From positions 2,789,406 to 2,853,405 of the forward strand of contig NZ_SJPI01000001.1 of NCBI RefSeq assembly GCF_007859865.1: a stretch of 64,000 nucleotides of DNA, written 5' to 3'. This DNA is from Rubripirellula amarantea. Lineage in GTDB: Bacteria; Planctomycetota; Planctomycetia; Pirellulales; Pirellulaceae. Below are positions 44,458 through 53,719 of this stretch, piece by piece. Made by a program: the position numbers and the translations under genes. Every line of letters begins with the position of its first letter. Position 1 is the stretch's first letter. The notes under the pieces are model-generated. The model did not search any database. It was not told the DNA's origin and saw nothing but the letters and a program-made list of their open reading frames with translations.

Positions 44458-45918
44458 CTAAGGTAGCGGAACCACTTGGGCACCCGACGAATCTAGCAAC
44501 AGCACGCCGATGACAAATTGGTCGCTCGCCGCGATCACGGGTGACCCATGCCACATGCTGCGACTCAGTTCCACGCCTGCTACATTCCATCTTCGGTCGC
44601 CCAACGAAAGCGATTCGCGACCAAGCCACTGCATCGTTGTGTTCTCAGCTTCGCCGCGGACTACAAAACAATCTTCGGTTTGCGTTGGCGTTCTCATCCG
44701 TTCGGCCAGCACTACTCGCCCGCCGGGCAATGGGTTGGGTGATGGGTAGGGAACTTTGGCAAGTAACGAATCATCACCGCCCCATCGCGACGGGGGCTCG
44801 TCAATCGAGATCGGGGCCGATTGTTTGGCAATCTGAAATTTTGCCATGAACGATTCTTCGATGGCTGATTTGGGGGCCGTCAACATATCGACGGGAATGA
44901 TGGCTTGAGCTTCGCCATTGACCGCCGTAACCCACGCCGAAGCTTCGGATTTTTTCTCGCGAGCAATCCCCAAAAAGCTTTCTCGCCAGGTGGCGACGAC
45001 GGGTACGGTCGCCACCGGATTGAAGTCCATTAAGTTAATTGCCGGAGCTTGCTTGAGCCACTCTTCGGCTCCCTCGTCAAGCAACCGAAAGACATCGCCA
45101 TTGTTAACCGCCGATGTGTTGTCGGCGTCGAGAGTAATCACCGATATTCCGCCACGAACAATCGTTGCTAAGGATTCCGCGGAAACCTCCATCCCGGTGA
45201 CGCCCAAGTCGATGTCGATTCCGCTGGTTGCCCAAAACTTAGACGACGAGCGGATAAGTCGGCGGTAGCCTTCGTCGATTCGCACCCGAATATCGACGGT
45301 CAACGAATTGGGGGACAAGTTCGTCGACAATACTCGCCCGACCTGCACGCCTCGCCATGTTACCGGTGCGCTTTCGTGAATGCCGTGGCGGTGAGCGGCG
45401 CGCAGGACCAATTCCAGCCCGCCAATCTCTCCGTCTGCGTCTGCCGGTTGTGAGGCAAGACCGCGGAAGGTCCGTTGAGCTATCGCATCACCCGAGTTCG
45501 CTTGGGGGCTGGGGATCACGCGAATGTACTTAGGACCGACTGCCGTATCCAATCCACTCACACCGCTGACCTCAATTCGTGGGCGAACGATCCAAAAGCG
45601 AGCGCCCTGGGTAGCAACGGATGAAGCATCGTGGTCCAAAATCGCTTCCACCTTGATTCCGGACATATCGTCGGCCAATCGAATGTTCACGACATGACCA
45701 ATTTCGATTCCTCGATGCCGAATCTTATCGCCCACTTTAAGACCATGTCCGTCGTCGAACGAGATGGTTAGGGCGATTCCCGCTGGCTTCATCGACGACC
45801 AAACCAACACAGCAGCGATCACTAGGCAAACACCGGTCAACCACCAAAGTCTAGATGCTTTTCTTATCGACGACCGCGTAGCGATCTCAGCGACGGGAAA
45901 GGGCGATGGTTCATTCAT
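44458..45918 (-). CDS. PqiB-like MCE protein with protease-like C-terminal domain
   Basis: 486 residues, an inner-membrane lipid-transfer protein. One helix (WWLTGVCLVIAAVLVWSSM), then MCE domain 1 (LTISFDDGHGLKVGDKIRHRGIEIGHVVNI) and MCE domain 2 (APVTWRGVQVGRVLSTNLSP). The final 150 residues are not MCE: they contain AQAIIPVDML and SRSMWHGSPVIAASDQFVIGV, a pattern like the end of trypsin-like folds (GSP then VIG). The start at 45918 lies inside the end of pqiA, an 8-bp overlap. PqiB forms tunnels between membranes; here only two MCE domains are present. Confidence 0.88.
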   Translation of the reverse strand: MNEPSPFPVAEIATRSSIRKASRLWWLTGVCLVIAAVLVWSSMKPAGIALTISFDDGHGLKVGDKIRHRGIEIGHVVNIRLADDMSGIKVEAILDHDASSVATQGARFWIVRPRIEVSGVSGLDTAVGPKYIRVIPSPQANSGDAIAQRTFRGLASQPADADGEIGGLELVLRAAHRHGIHESAPVTWRGVQVGRVLSTNLSPNSLTVDIRVRIDEGYRRLIRSSSKFWATSGIDIDLGVTGMEVSAESLATIVRGGISVITLDADNTSAVNNGDVFRLLDEGAEEWLKQAPAINLMDFNPVATVPVVATWRESFLGIAREKKSEASAWVTAVNGEAQAIIPVDMLTAPKSAIEESFMAKFQIAKQSAPISIDEPPSRWGGDDSLLAKVPYPSPNPLPGGRVVLAERMRTPTQTEDCFVVRGEAENTTMQWLGRESLSLGDRRWNVAGVELSRSMWHGSPVIAASDQFVIGVLLLDSSGAQVVPLP

Positions 45919-46543
45919 GGTCTTCCCAAATCGAATGAGGGTCGAAAGATAAGGACGCAAGCATGCTCATCGCAACGCACGCCGTGAACGCGATTACGGC
46001 TGGACCAAATTCAAAGTGAACCAGATTTCCGAGTTTGACCAACATCACCAAGAAGGCCAACAACATCACATCCATCATGCTCCACTTGCCGACATGTTCC
46101 ATCAATCGCAAGGTGAATGCTTTGTGTTGCCGTCCAAGAAACTCTAGCCAACTGAGTTCTAGCAGCAGCAAGATTTTCGAAAGGGGAAACGCGATCGAAA
46201 ACAATAGCACCACGAAGCCGACAAAGTAGCTGCCGTGTTGGAACAAGTCAGCAATCCCACTCATGATGCTTTGCTGGTTGGTTTGCCCGAGTTGTTCAAT
46301 CTGAAGAATAGGAAGCGTTACAGCGGGCCAGAACAGGATGAACGCTCCCATCGCTGCGGCAGCGGTACGTGAAGCGCTGACGCGGCGAGGTGTTTGAAAC
46401 GTGATCGACGATTGGCATCGCGTGCACAACGCTACTTGCCCGACGCTGATCGTCGGCATCCGATGAATCAATCCGCAACAATGGCATGCGCGAAATTCGT
46501 CGGAGGTCGAGGCGTCGTCACAGGAGGTCGGCGGACTGATCAC
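45911..46543 (-). CDS. PqiA-like membrane protein
   Basis: 210 residues from GTG at 46543. It has an N-terminal zinc-ribbon-like part (CHCCG then CTRCQ), then four helices (AMGAFILFWPAVTLPILQI, SYFVGFVVLLFSIAFPLSKILLLL, and two more). PqiA is a partner of PqiB in a membrane lipid transport system. The start is 1 bp from the fmdB stop, and the end overlaps the MCE gene, so translation is coupled. It is a single PqiA domain, whereas PqiA of Escherichia coli has two. Confidence 0.9.
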   Translation of the reverse strand: MISPPTSCDDASTSDEFRACHCCGLIHRMPTISVGQVALCTRCQSSITFQTPRRVSASRTAAAAMGAFILFWPAVTLPILQIEQLGQTNQQSIMSGIADLFQHGSYFVGFVVLLFSIAFPLSKILLLLELSWLEFLGRQHKAFTLRLMEHVGKWSMMDVMLLAFLVMLVKLGNLVHFEFGPAVIAFTACVAMSMLASLSFDPHSIWEDHE

Positions 46544-46544
46544 T

Positions 46545-46781
46545 TTACGATTGGCATCCGCCGCCGCAACAACGAGGCGCACCGCAGGACTCGCCGCTGC
46601 CCGAGATCGGCAAGCTACCACCGGACTTTACCGATGGCGAAGCTGGGACGCTGAACACTCGAGTCAGCTTCTTGCCGCCGCAATGGGGGCACTCTAGATC
46701 GGATGGGGCGGTTGCCGTTGTTCGTTGAAGGATTTCGACGACATCGCTACACGATTTGCATTCGTATTCATACAGTGGCAT
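46545..46781 (-). CDS. FmdB-family zinc ribbon protein
   Basis: 78 residues. MPLYEYECKSCSDVVEILQR and CPHCGGKKLTRVFS give the two CxxC pairs of the FmdB zinc ribbon, and the Gly/Cys-rich tail ends in GAPRCCGGGCQS. Originally described as a putative regulator of formamidase genes; the biochemical role is unknown. It leads the operon with pqiA and the MCE gene. Confidence 0.93.
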   Translation of the reverse strand: MPLYEYECKSCSDVVEILQRTTATAPSDLECPHCGGKKLTRVFSVPASPSVKSGGSLPISGSGESCGAPRCCGGGCQS

Positions 46782-46841
46782 GCTTGTGGATCCCAGAACT
46801 AGTGAAACCTTGAAACCAAGATTTGGAAGTCACATCCTAAT

Positions 46842-47552
46842 ATGACCATGCAAGCTTTGACATGTGAGCAAGTCCGACGTGTGGACGAAATCGCGATTCG
46901 CGACTACCAAATGCCCGGTATCGTTTTGATGGAAAACGCGGGACGGGGAGCGGCCGAGATCATTCACTCGTTGTGCCCCGATGCGACCGCCCTGGTGCTT
47001 TGCGGGCGAGGCAACAATGGTGGGGACGGATACGTGATCGCCCGGCATTTGCAAATTCTAGGGCATGAGGTTTCGATTTTAGCGGTATGTGCCGTGGATG
47101 AGCTTTCCGGCGACGCAAAAGTAAATGCGGTCATTGCCGACGCGGCCGGGATTGAAATCGAAGTCATTGAAGAAAAAGCCAATCAGGAAGGAACCTCACT
47201 GGCAATGAAGTTGGGCAAAACGAACTGCATCATTGACGGGCTATTGGGAACGGGAGCAAAGCCGCCGCTTCGTGGCATCTATGCGGCTCTGGTTAGTGCG
47301 GCAAACGAGTCAGATGCGATGCGAATCGCATTGGACATACCCACCGGGTTAGATGGCGATACGGGAGAAGTAATCGGCGAGGCGTTTCGAGCGGATCATA
47401 CGATGACATTTGTCGCGCCCAAAGTTGGTTTCCAACAAAAAAACGCCGACGAATTCGTCGGCGTTGTGCATGTTGTCGGGATCGGCGTGCCCACAAAATT
47501 GATCCGTGAGCTTGATTTGCCAAACAATGAGCTTGGCTTGCCGAAGAATTAG
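46842..47552 (+). CDS. nnrE: NAD(P)H-hydrate epimerase (YjeF N-terminal domain)
   Basis: Repairs damaged NAD(P)H by epimerising the hydrate. 236 residues: GIVLMENAGRGAAEII, VLCGRGNNGGDGYVIAR, IIDGLLGTGAKPPLRG and ALDIPTGLDGDTGEV are the family motifs. The dehydratase half (NnrD) that is fused to it in many bacteria is absent here. The ATG at 46842 has an alternative ATG 6 bp downstream. It converges with the peroxidase gene, overlapping by 4 bp. Confidence 0.93.
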   Translation: MTMQALTCEQVRRVDEIAIRDYQMPGIVLMENAGRGAAEIIHSLCPDATALVLCGRGNNGGDGYVIARHLQILGHEVSILAVCAVDELSGDAKVNAVIADAAGIEIEVIEEKANQEGTSLAMKLGKTNCIIDGLLGTGAKPPLRGIYAALVSAANESDAMRIALDIPTGLDGDTGEVIGEAFRADHTMTFVAPKVGFQQKNADEFVGVVHVVGIGVPTKLIRELDLPNNELGLPKN

Positions 47553-48820
47553 TTCGGCAATCGAGCTTGGCTAACGTAAGGGAACTCGCCGCTTAGCCCC
47601 TCGACCATGAAAGCAACCAAGTCAGCTTTTTCTTGCTCGGTCAGATTCAAGACTTTCATTTTGTCCGACAGGTAAGGGTTCTTGTGTCCGCCTTTGTCGT
47701 ACCATTCAACCACTTCTTCGAGAGTCGATTGGCTTCCATCGTGCATGTAGGGAGCAGTGAAGGCAATGTTGCGTAGGGTCGGAGTCTTAAAGGCACCCTT
47801 GTCCTTTTCTTCCTTTGTTACGTCAAAGCGTCCAAGGTCGGGTGTTTCCGCATCCATTCCGACACCCAAGTTGTGGTACTGCTCATCAGTGAAATTCGCA
47901 CCCGCATGACAGGCGGTGCAGTTTGCTTTCCCTGAAAATAGCGTCATGCCGCGAACGGCCGATTCGCTCATCGGATACTCTTCGGTGTCCTCTTTCAAAG
48001 CGTTGTACTTTTCTTCGAGCTCCGGTTCCTCGTCAAGATATTCCAAGTCATCGGCGAAGGCTTTCTCAAAGGCAACAAGTTGATTGTACGCATCGTAAGG
48101 CATCGGTCCCGTGACGATCGCCCTTTCGAACGTCGCCATGGCTTTGCCAACGTTATCAATGCTAAGACCGTCTTCGAAGATCTTTTCGAACTGCTTCACG
48201 TAACCTGGGATCTGAGAAATCGTTTTGACGCTCGATTCGTGAGTATTTCCCATCTCGATCGGGTTAGCGATTGGTCCAACCGCTTGGTCTTCCAAAGATG
48301 CTGCTCGTCCGTCCCAGAATTGTTCTTTGCTCAAGATGCGATTGAACGCAACGGGTGAGTTTCGTCCACCTTCTTGGCCCTGGACCCCAACACCAAACTT
48401 CATTTCTGCACCGTATCCTTGGGCGGGGTCATGGCAAGAAGCACACGAAATGGTGTTGTCGGACGACAAACGCTCATCAAAGTAGAGTTGCCGGCCGAGT
48501 TCAATCTTCGCCCGAGTCATCGGGTTGTCTTCGGGGATATAGATGTTTGCCGACGCGGTATCGAGTCCCTTAGGAAGCGCCACCTTTAACGTTACATGGT
48601 TGTCTTCGTTGGCCAGCCAGGCATCCAATTGCGAATCGGTCAGCAAACCATAACCTGGGATTCCCGACGTCAGCGAAGGATCACCCAGTACGACTTCATC
48701 AACGGAGCCCGACGACGAAGACGTCGTGGCTTCTACAGCCAATGCTAGACTAGAAAGAACGAAGACGCATCCGGCGACAAAGATGGTTTTACGTGCGAAC
48801 TCAACAAAACTCTTGGACAT
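47549..48820 (-). CDS. di-haem cytochrome c peroxidase (CcpA/MauG family)
   Basis: 423 residues from the ATG at 48820. Signal-like helix (IFVAGCVFVLSSLALAV), then two c-type haem sites: CASCH at residues 126-130 and CTACH at 301-305. FDERLSSDNTISCASC and TPTLRNIAFTAPYMHDGS are bacterial cytochrome c peroxidase signatures. It should reduce hydrogen peroxide in the periplasm using cytochrome c. An acidic insertion (about residues 256-284, rich in Glu and Asp) lies before the second haem. Confidence 0.93.
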   Translation of the reverse strand: MSKSFVEFARKTIFVAGCVFVLSSLALAVEATTSSSSGSVDEVVLGDPSLTSGIPGYGLLTDSQLDAWLANEDNHVTLKVALPKGLDTASANIYIPEDNPMTRAKIELGRQLYFDERLSSDNTISCASCHDPAQGYGAEMKFGVGVQGQEGGRNSPVAFNRILSKEQFWDGRAASLEDQAVGPIANPIEMGNTHESSVKTISQIPGYVKQFEKIFEDGLSIDNVGKAMATFERAIVTGPMPYDAYNQLVAFEKAFADDLEYLDEEPELEEKYNALKEDTEEYPMSESAVRGMTLFSGKANCTACHAGANFTDEQYHNLGVGMDAETPDLGRFDVTKEEKDKGAFKTPTLRNIAFTAPYMHDGSQSTLEEVVEWYDKGGHKNPYLSDKMKVLNLTEQEKADLVAFMVEGLSGEFPYVSQARLPN

Positions 48821-48915
48821 GGATGAAACTTCTCTCACAGGTGGGCGCAACGGATTGCGTGGGGAGGGGCTGTCGACTTATATGATAACCGCATGGCTCG
48901 ACATTCCAACACTCA

Positions 48916-50112
48916 CTACGAAAACAGGGGGTGTTGCTTCGCGAGGATTTTTGCAATTTTCCGCCCCGTAACGCTCATCGGCAGTTCCGCCATTTCGTCG
49001 AGCGTCACAAATCTCCAAGGCCTTGATGGTTTTTGTCCATCGATCTCGAAGGTCGCTTGGTGCACGCGTAGTTCGATGCGGTACTTCGTCACAGCGTGCT
49101 TGATCTGTGTCAACTTTGCTCCGGCACAAAGTGTGCAACCTAGATCAAGAGAAACCTCGCCGGCGGCCTCGGCGACATCGTCGATCGAGCGGTCGATAGT
49201 TCGCGGGAAATCCCATAAACCGGACCATCGAACCCCCGGCGGCAATGGTCGCATCAAGTATTGGATTGGCCGGCCCCGTTTGGCCGGGGATTCGATCACA
49301 AACGCAAACTCGGTTCGATCTTCGTACTTTGTTTTAGTGACTTTGCCAGGGATTGATTCCTCAAGTCCCAACCGATGAGCGGCGCAATGTTTTTGTACGG
49401 GGCAGCGATCGCAAGCTGGCGTTTTAGGTGTGCAGATCAGCGCGCCCAATTCCATTGCCGCCTGATTGAAGGTCCCGGCTCCTTTTTTCGCTGGCAGCAT
49501 GGACTCTGCGATTTGCCAGAGCAATTTGTTGGCGACGGTATCGGCGGGAGGTGACCGCAGGGCGACCCAGCGACTAAAGACGCGAACGGTATTGCCTTCG
49601 AGGACCGGATGCTTGGCGTCGCCGGAGATCGAAAGAATCGCGCCAGCGGTGTAGCGTCCAATGCCAGGCAAGGCGATTACATCGTCGAAGTCAGTCGGGA
49701 ATTCGCCATTATGGTCAGCGACGATTTTCTTGGCTGCCGCATGGATCGAACGGGCGCGGCGGTAATAGCCAAGTCCTTCCCAGTGCGACATTAATTGTTG
49801 TTCGGGGGCGGCGGCGAGAGTTTGAACATTGGGAAACGTGTTCAAAAATCGTTCGAAGTAAGGCAAGACCGTTGCGACTTGAGTTTGCTGCAGCATGATC
49901 TCGCTGATCCAAACTCGGTAGGGAGTTGGTTCGCTTCGCCATGGCATCACGCGAGCATTCTTGCCGAACCACGCCAACAGCGACCGTCGGACGGAATTGC
50001 GCCACGATGCATCGTTCCAGGATGGGTCGTGCGGGGGCACCGTGCTCGTCTTCTTTGGGGACGACGCGTTAGTCCGCGTTTTCGATACCGCGTCGGTCAC
50101 CGAGTCAGACAA
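48916..50112 (-). CDS. mutY: A/G-specific adenine glycosylase
   Basis: Removes A mispaired with 8-oxoguanine. 398 residues counting from a TTG at 50112; a GTG at 50100 is another possible start and the first 30 residues look dispensable. WISEIMLQQTQV has the catalytic Glu71, LPGIGRYTAGAI is the HhH motif, and the iron-sulfur ligands are CTPKTPACDRCPVQKHC. At the position of the conserved catalytic Asp (LDGN), this protein has LEGN with Glu172. The C-terminal NUDIX-like domain is present. Confidence 0.9.
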   Translation of the reverse strand: MSDSVTDAVSKTRTNASSPKKTSTVPPHDPSWNDASWRNSVRRSLLAWFGKNARVMPWRSEPTPYRVWISEIMLQQTQVATVLPYFERFLNTFPNVQTLAAAPEQQLMSHWEGLGYYRRARSIHAAAKKIVADHNGEFPTDFDDVIALPGIGRYTAGAILSISGDAKHPVLEGNTVRVFSRWVALRSPPADTVANKLLWQIAESMLPAKKGAGTFNQAAMELGALICTPKTPACDRCPVQKHCAAHRLGLEESIPGKVTKTKYEDRTEFAFVIESPAKRGRPIQYLMRPLPPGVRWSGLWDFPRTIDRSIDDVAEAAGEVSLDLGCTLCAGAKLTQIKHAVTKYRIELRVHQATFEIDGQKPSRPWRFVTLDEMAELPMSVTGRKIAKILAKQHPLFS

Positions 50113-50159
50113 CGAACGATTTGATTTCTTCTTCGAAGCAGCGATGTTGCGAACCTAAC

Positions 50160-51299
50160 TCACGAGCCAACGTAGCGACGCAACGTCACCTTCGTTTCTT
50201 TTACCTGCGCACCACGACGAAACTTGACCGTCAACTCATCGCCGGGCACGTGTTGATTGATTTCGTCTTGCAGGTCCTTGAACTTCTTAACCACCGCATC
50301 GTTGATTTGTACGATCACGTCGCTTCGAATTAACCCTGCTTCTTCAGCGGCGCTGTCTTCGATCACGTCACTGATTTCGCATTCGGTCTCGCCGTCATAG
50401 CACTTCACGCCCAAGAAGCCACCTTGGCGGTGTTCAATCGTCAAATCAGGTGAAGCGGCATTCATTGAACGCACTCGGTCCTTCGACAAACCTGTCCCCA
50501 TCAGGCTCAGTTTGTTTCGCACGGCAACTCGTTCCAAGTCGCCAGCTAGTTCGTCTGTTAAAGGAACGTAGCGAAACTCGAGCGTTTCAAGCGACTTGAC
50601 CTTTTCAAGGGGCACTAGGGTATCGGGTTGCAGTTTGCCATCGACAATGGCGAGCGATCGAAGGTTTGGCATCTGAGCAACGTTTTCGAGAACCTCTTTA
50701 GAGATGCCGCTTCGCATCACGCGAACTTTCTCGACGCCTGTTAGCCAACGAAGCCACTGCAACGACTCGTCATCGCCATGAAACTTGTCGTCGATTTGCA
50801 CAATCATTTGCGTGGTGCTAATCGCGCCGATCATGAAATCGTCGATGCCGACAAAGACGCCAGCGGAAGCAAGTTCGACACGAGCACGCTCGGAACGCTG
50901 TTCGCCAATTTCACGCAGCGCAGATTTTGCACTCGACGCGATGCGTCCGGTTGCGTTGCGGGAAAGATTCTCGAGTTCGTCCCACGCTCCACCATCCTGA
51001 GCCGGAGGATGGTTGATCGCGATCTGGGAAATCGCAGATGTCGCTCGCTCGATCGATTCGAGGTCACCGCTACGCATTGTTTCGACAAGCGCGGCGATCG
51101 CCTCGGGACCCTGTTCAACCAACTTTTTTTCGGCTAGCTCACGACGCAGATAGTGGTCATTAGAAAGCTGCAGGACCCAATATCCGGCCGTCTGCTCGTC
51201 ATGAATTGCAGGTGGATCAGCCTTCGCCGTGGCCGCGAACATCAACACCATGCCAACGGCAAAGCGGCTGATGCGACGCGTAAAAGGAGACTGATACAT
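50160..51299 (-). CDS. secreted PDZ-domain protein with HEAT/LRR-like repeats
   Basis: 379 residues from the ATG at 51299. Signal peptide (ISRFAVGMVLMFAATAKA), a helical repeat part (LAEKKLVEQGPEAIAALVETM), leucine-rich units (MPNLRSLAIVDGKLQPDTL, VKSLETLEFRYVPLTDEL), then a PDZ domain at the C-terminus (FLGVKCY, then AAEEAGLIRSDVIVQINDAVV). No protease triad. It is probably a periplasmic scaffold or regulator of proteolysis. Confidence 0.82.
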   Translation of the reverse strand: MYQSPFTRRISRFAVGMVLMFAATAKADPPAIHDEQTAGYWVLQLSNDHYLRRELAEKKLVEQGPEAIAALVETMRSGDLESIERATSAISQIAINHPPAQDGGAWDELENLSRNATGRIASSAKSALREIGEQRSERARVELASAGVFVGIDDFMIGAISTTQMIVQIDDKFHGDDESLQWLRWLTGVEKVRVMRSGISKEVLENVAQMPNLRSLAIVDGKLQPDTLVPLEKVKSLETLEFRYVPLTDELAGDLERVAVRNKLSLMGTGLSKDRVRSMNAASPDLTIEHRQGGFLGVKCYDGETECEISDVIEDSAAEEAGLIRSDVIVQINDAVVKKFKDLQDEINQHVPGDELTVKFRRGAQVKETKVTLRRYVGS

Positions 51300-51453
51300 G
51301 GTTTTCGTCCACAAAGTTAAGGTCCTGCGCGACCCAAGCGGGAGGCTTCATTGTAGGCTTCATCGTGTCGTTACGTCATCGCCACCTAGCGGGTTTGGCT
51401 TAGTTTCGCTGCGAGCCTTGTCCTGACCGAGTGTGTCCATCATCCTGGTCACT

Positions 51454-51892
<439 letters not shown>

Positions 51893-52042
51893 AATTTTTT
51901 CCTGCGGCTTGTGCGTCGTGATTTGACCGTTCGAGATTGGAGCGATCCCGATTTCTAAGCCTTTATTTATACGCCTCGGTTTCTAAGCCGCCGTCTCCAG
52001 TCGCCGTTTCCAGCCTCCGAATCAAAGCCCCTGAAATTGCCG

Positions 52043-52267
52043 ATGATCATGAGTGTTCCCAATCCCCGAACGATGATTTGCAGCGGATGCGGTAAAAAGT
52101 TTCGCATTGATCAAACGTTGACGCCGCCCTTTTGCAGTGAGCAATGTCAGATGGCTGATTTGAATCGCTGGTTAAGCGAAGAGATCAGCGTGCCTCACGA
52201 GGGCGGTAATCCCGGTCAATCGCCCAAGGAAATTCGTTTCGATGACGATGACGACGAAGATGAGTGA
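52043..52267 (+). CDS. yacG: YacG-like zinc-binding DNA gyrase inhibitor
   Basis: 74 residues. Four zinc ligands: C13 and C16 in ICSGCGKKF, C31 and C35 in PPFCSEQCQMADL. LNRWLSEE follows as in YacG, and the tail is very acidic (DDDDDEDE). YacG of Escherichia coli inhibits DNA gyrase by binding GyrB. The start is ATG 52043 or 52049; no clear ribosome site decides between them. A terminator follows. Confidence 0.88.
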   Translation: MIMSVPNPRTMICSGCGKKFRIDQTLTPPFCSEQCQMADLNRWLSEEISVPHEGGNPGQSPKEIRFDDDDDEDE

Positions 52268-52345
52268 ACTTGATGCAGCCTGAACCCCCTCTTCACTCTT
52301 TACAGTGACCGGTCCAACGGCGACAATTGGGCCTGAACCTAAGTC

Positions 52346-52383
52346 AAACCTTTCCGAGCATTCGCCGGGAAGGTTTCTTTTTT
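52346..52383 (+). terminator. rho-independent terminator after yacG
   Basis: AAACCTTTCC (52346-52355) pairs with GGGAAGGTTT (52367-52376) with one wobble across an 11-nt loop, followed by C and six T (52378-52383). It lies between yacG and greA and argues that the greA start is downstream at 52426. Confidence 0.85.
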
Positions 52384-52425
52384 GCCATACTCAAACTCTC
52401 GAAATTTCTGCAAGGAAACGGCGTT

Positions 52426-52905
52426 ATGCATGATTCAGTCCCCATGACGCGCACGGGCTACAACAAGCTTAAGGCCGAAGTTGACCGCCTCGAGAATGTG
52501 GAAATGCCTTTGATTACCGAAAAGATCGCCGAGGCTCGCGCCGAAGGTGACTTGAAGGAAAATGCCGAGTATCACGCTCAACGCGACAACCAAGGCATGT
52601 TGATGGCGAAAATCAACGAGCTGAAGGACAAGATCGCGAGGGCGTCGATCATCGATACGTCGCAGTTGCCCAAGGACGAAGTGGTCTTTGGCTGCACCGT
52701 TACGGTCGAGGATTTGGCCTACGGTGACGAGGAAGAGTTCACGCTCGTTGGTGAAGGCGAAGCCGATATCGACGCGGGCAAGATTCTTGTCACCAGTCCG
52801 TTCGGACAGGGGTTGATTGGCAAGAAAGTCGGGGAAACCGCAGAAATCACAGTTCCCGCTGGCAAGTTAAAGTTCAAAATCTTGAAAATTGAATTCCGTG
52901 ACTGA
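52426..52905 (+). CDS. greA: transcription elongation factor GreA
   Basis: Restarts backtracked RNA polymerase by stimulating transcript cleavage. 159 residues: a coiled-coil N-terminal half ([16 protein letters not shown], then the acidic tip [14 protein letters not shown]), then the C-terminal FKBP-like domain with [17 protein letters not shown] 52426 has an AAGGAA site about 10 bp upstream and gives normal length. Confidence 0.96.
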   Translation: MHDSVPMTRTGYNKLKAEVDRLENVEMPLITEKIAEARAEGDLKENAEYHAQRDNQGMLMAKINELKDKIARASIIDTSQLPKDEVVFGCTVTVEDLAYGDEEEFTLVGEGEADIDAGKILVTSPFGQGLIGKKVGETAEITVPAGKLKFKILKIEFRD

Positions 52906-53620
52906 TTCAACCAATCCCGGTGAAGAAGGCAGTAACCCGGCGATCGAATCCGAACCGCTCGAGATCGTCGACGATGGTCCGGGTTGCATGCCGGCTATCC
53001 TGGCCGCGACGGCGCTAACCGGAATCTTGGGTTTCGTGCTGTGCGGATTCACGACCTGGGTTTTGTTTCAAAAACGAACCGAGATGGCTGTGCGAACGCT
53101 TCGCAACGCGTACGTCCCCGAACTCGAACAAAGTTTGCTGGACCCGGATTCCAAACAAGGCGTCATAAAGCAAATCAAGCAATTGATCGGCGATATGGAA
53201 CGCGGCAAATACGAAGACTGGCAATCCGCCGGAGTAATGCAGCGTTTGCAGCGATTGCCGGTGTTGCAGTGGGGCGATCTTCAAGCGGTTGAATCGTTCA
53301 TCGCTAAAGCCGGTTCAAAAGACCAAGCCACGGAAGCCAAACGGCAATTCGACCGGTTGCGTCTAGCAGTTCGTGATGGCCGAGCGACTTCATTCGACTT
53401 CTACGATGTCTTGAAACCGGCTCAGGTCGACGACCCTTCCGCTTCAACGGGGCGTCGCGTGATGTCGCCGCTTAAGCTCGAACCAGCCCTCGAAGTCGTT
53501 CCGCTGGCGCGATTGTTGGCCGACCGAGAGCAGGTAACCGCTGATCCCACGGAAAACGTGTCGATCGAGGCGATTGTAAAGGCAGAAATCGAAGCTGGCC
53601 TGAAAGATGGGACCTATTAG
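52898..53620 (+). CDS. hypothetical single-pass membrane protein
   Basis: 240 residues from GTG 52898, overlapping the greA stop by 8 bp. One membrane helix ([27 protein letters not shown]) separates an acidic N-terminus from a mostly helical domain ([41 protein letters not shown]). TTG at 52889 is an alternative start. No family is recognised; overlap with greA suggests co-expression. Confidence 0.7.
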   Translation: MTDSTNPGEEGSNPAIESEPLEIVDDGPGCMPAILAATALTGILGFVLCGFTTWVLFQKRTEMAVRTLRNAYVPELEQSLLDPDSKQGVIKQIKQLIGDMERGKYEDWQSAGVMQRLQRLPVLQWGDLQAVESFIAKAGSKDQATEAKRQFDRLRLAVRDGRATSFDFYDVLKPAQVDDPSASTGRRVMSPLKLEPALEVVPLARLLADREQVTADPTENVSIEAIVKAEIEAGLKDGTY

Positions 53621-53719
53621 CGCTTCGCGGGCCTGTTCAAGGGTTCCATTGGCGCTACAGTAAGCGGTCGGAGAGTTAGGCGACTTTCCCATCTCTTGCC
53701 CTTTGTCTGAGGTTACCCG

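Noticed and set aside
52327-52425. N-terminal extension of greA
   Set aside because: It would cross a clear terminator hairpin and T-run at 52346-52383; the ATG at 52426 has a ribosome site and gives normal length.
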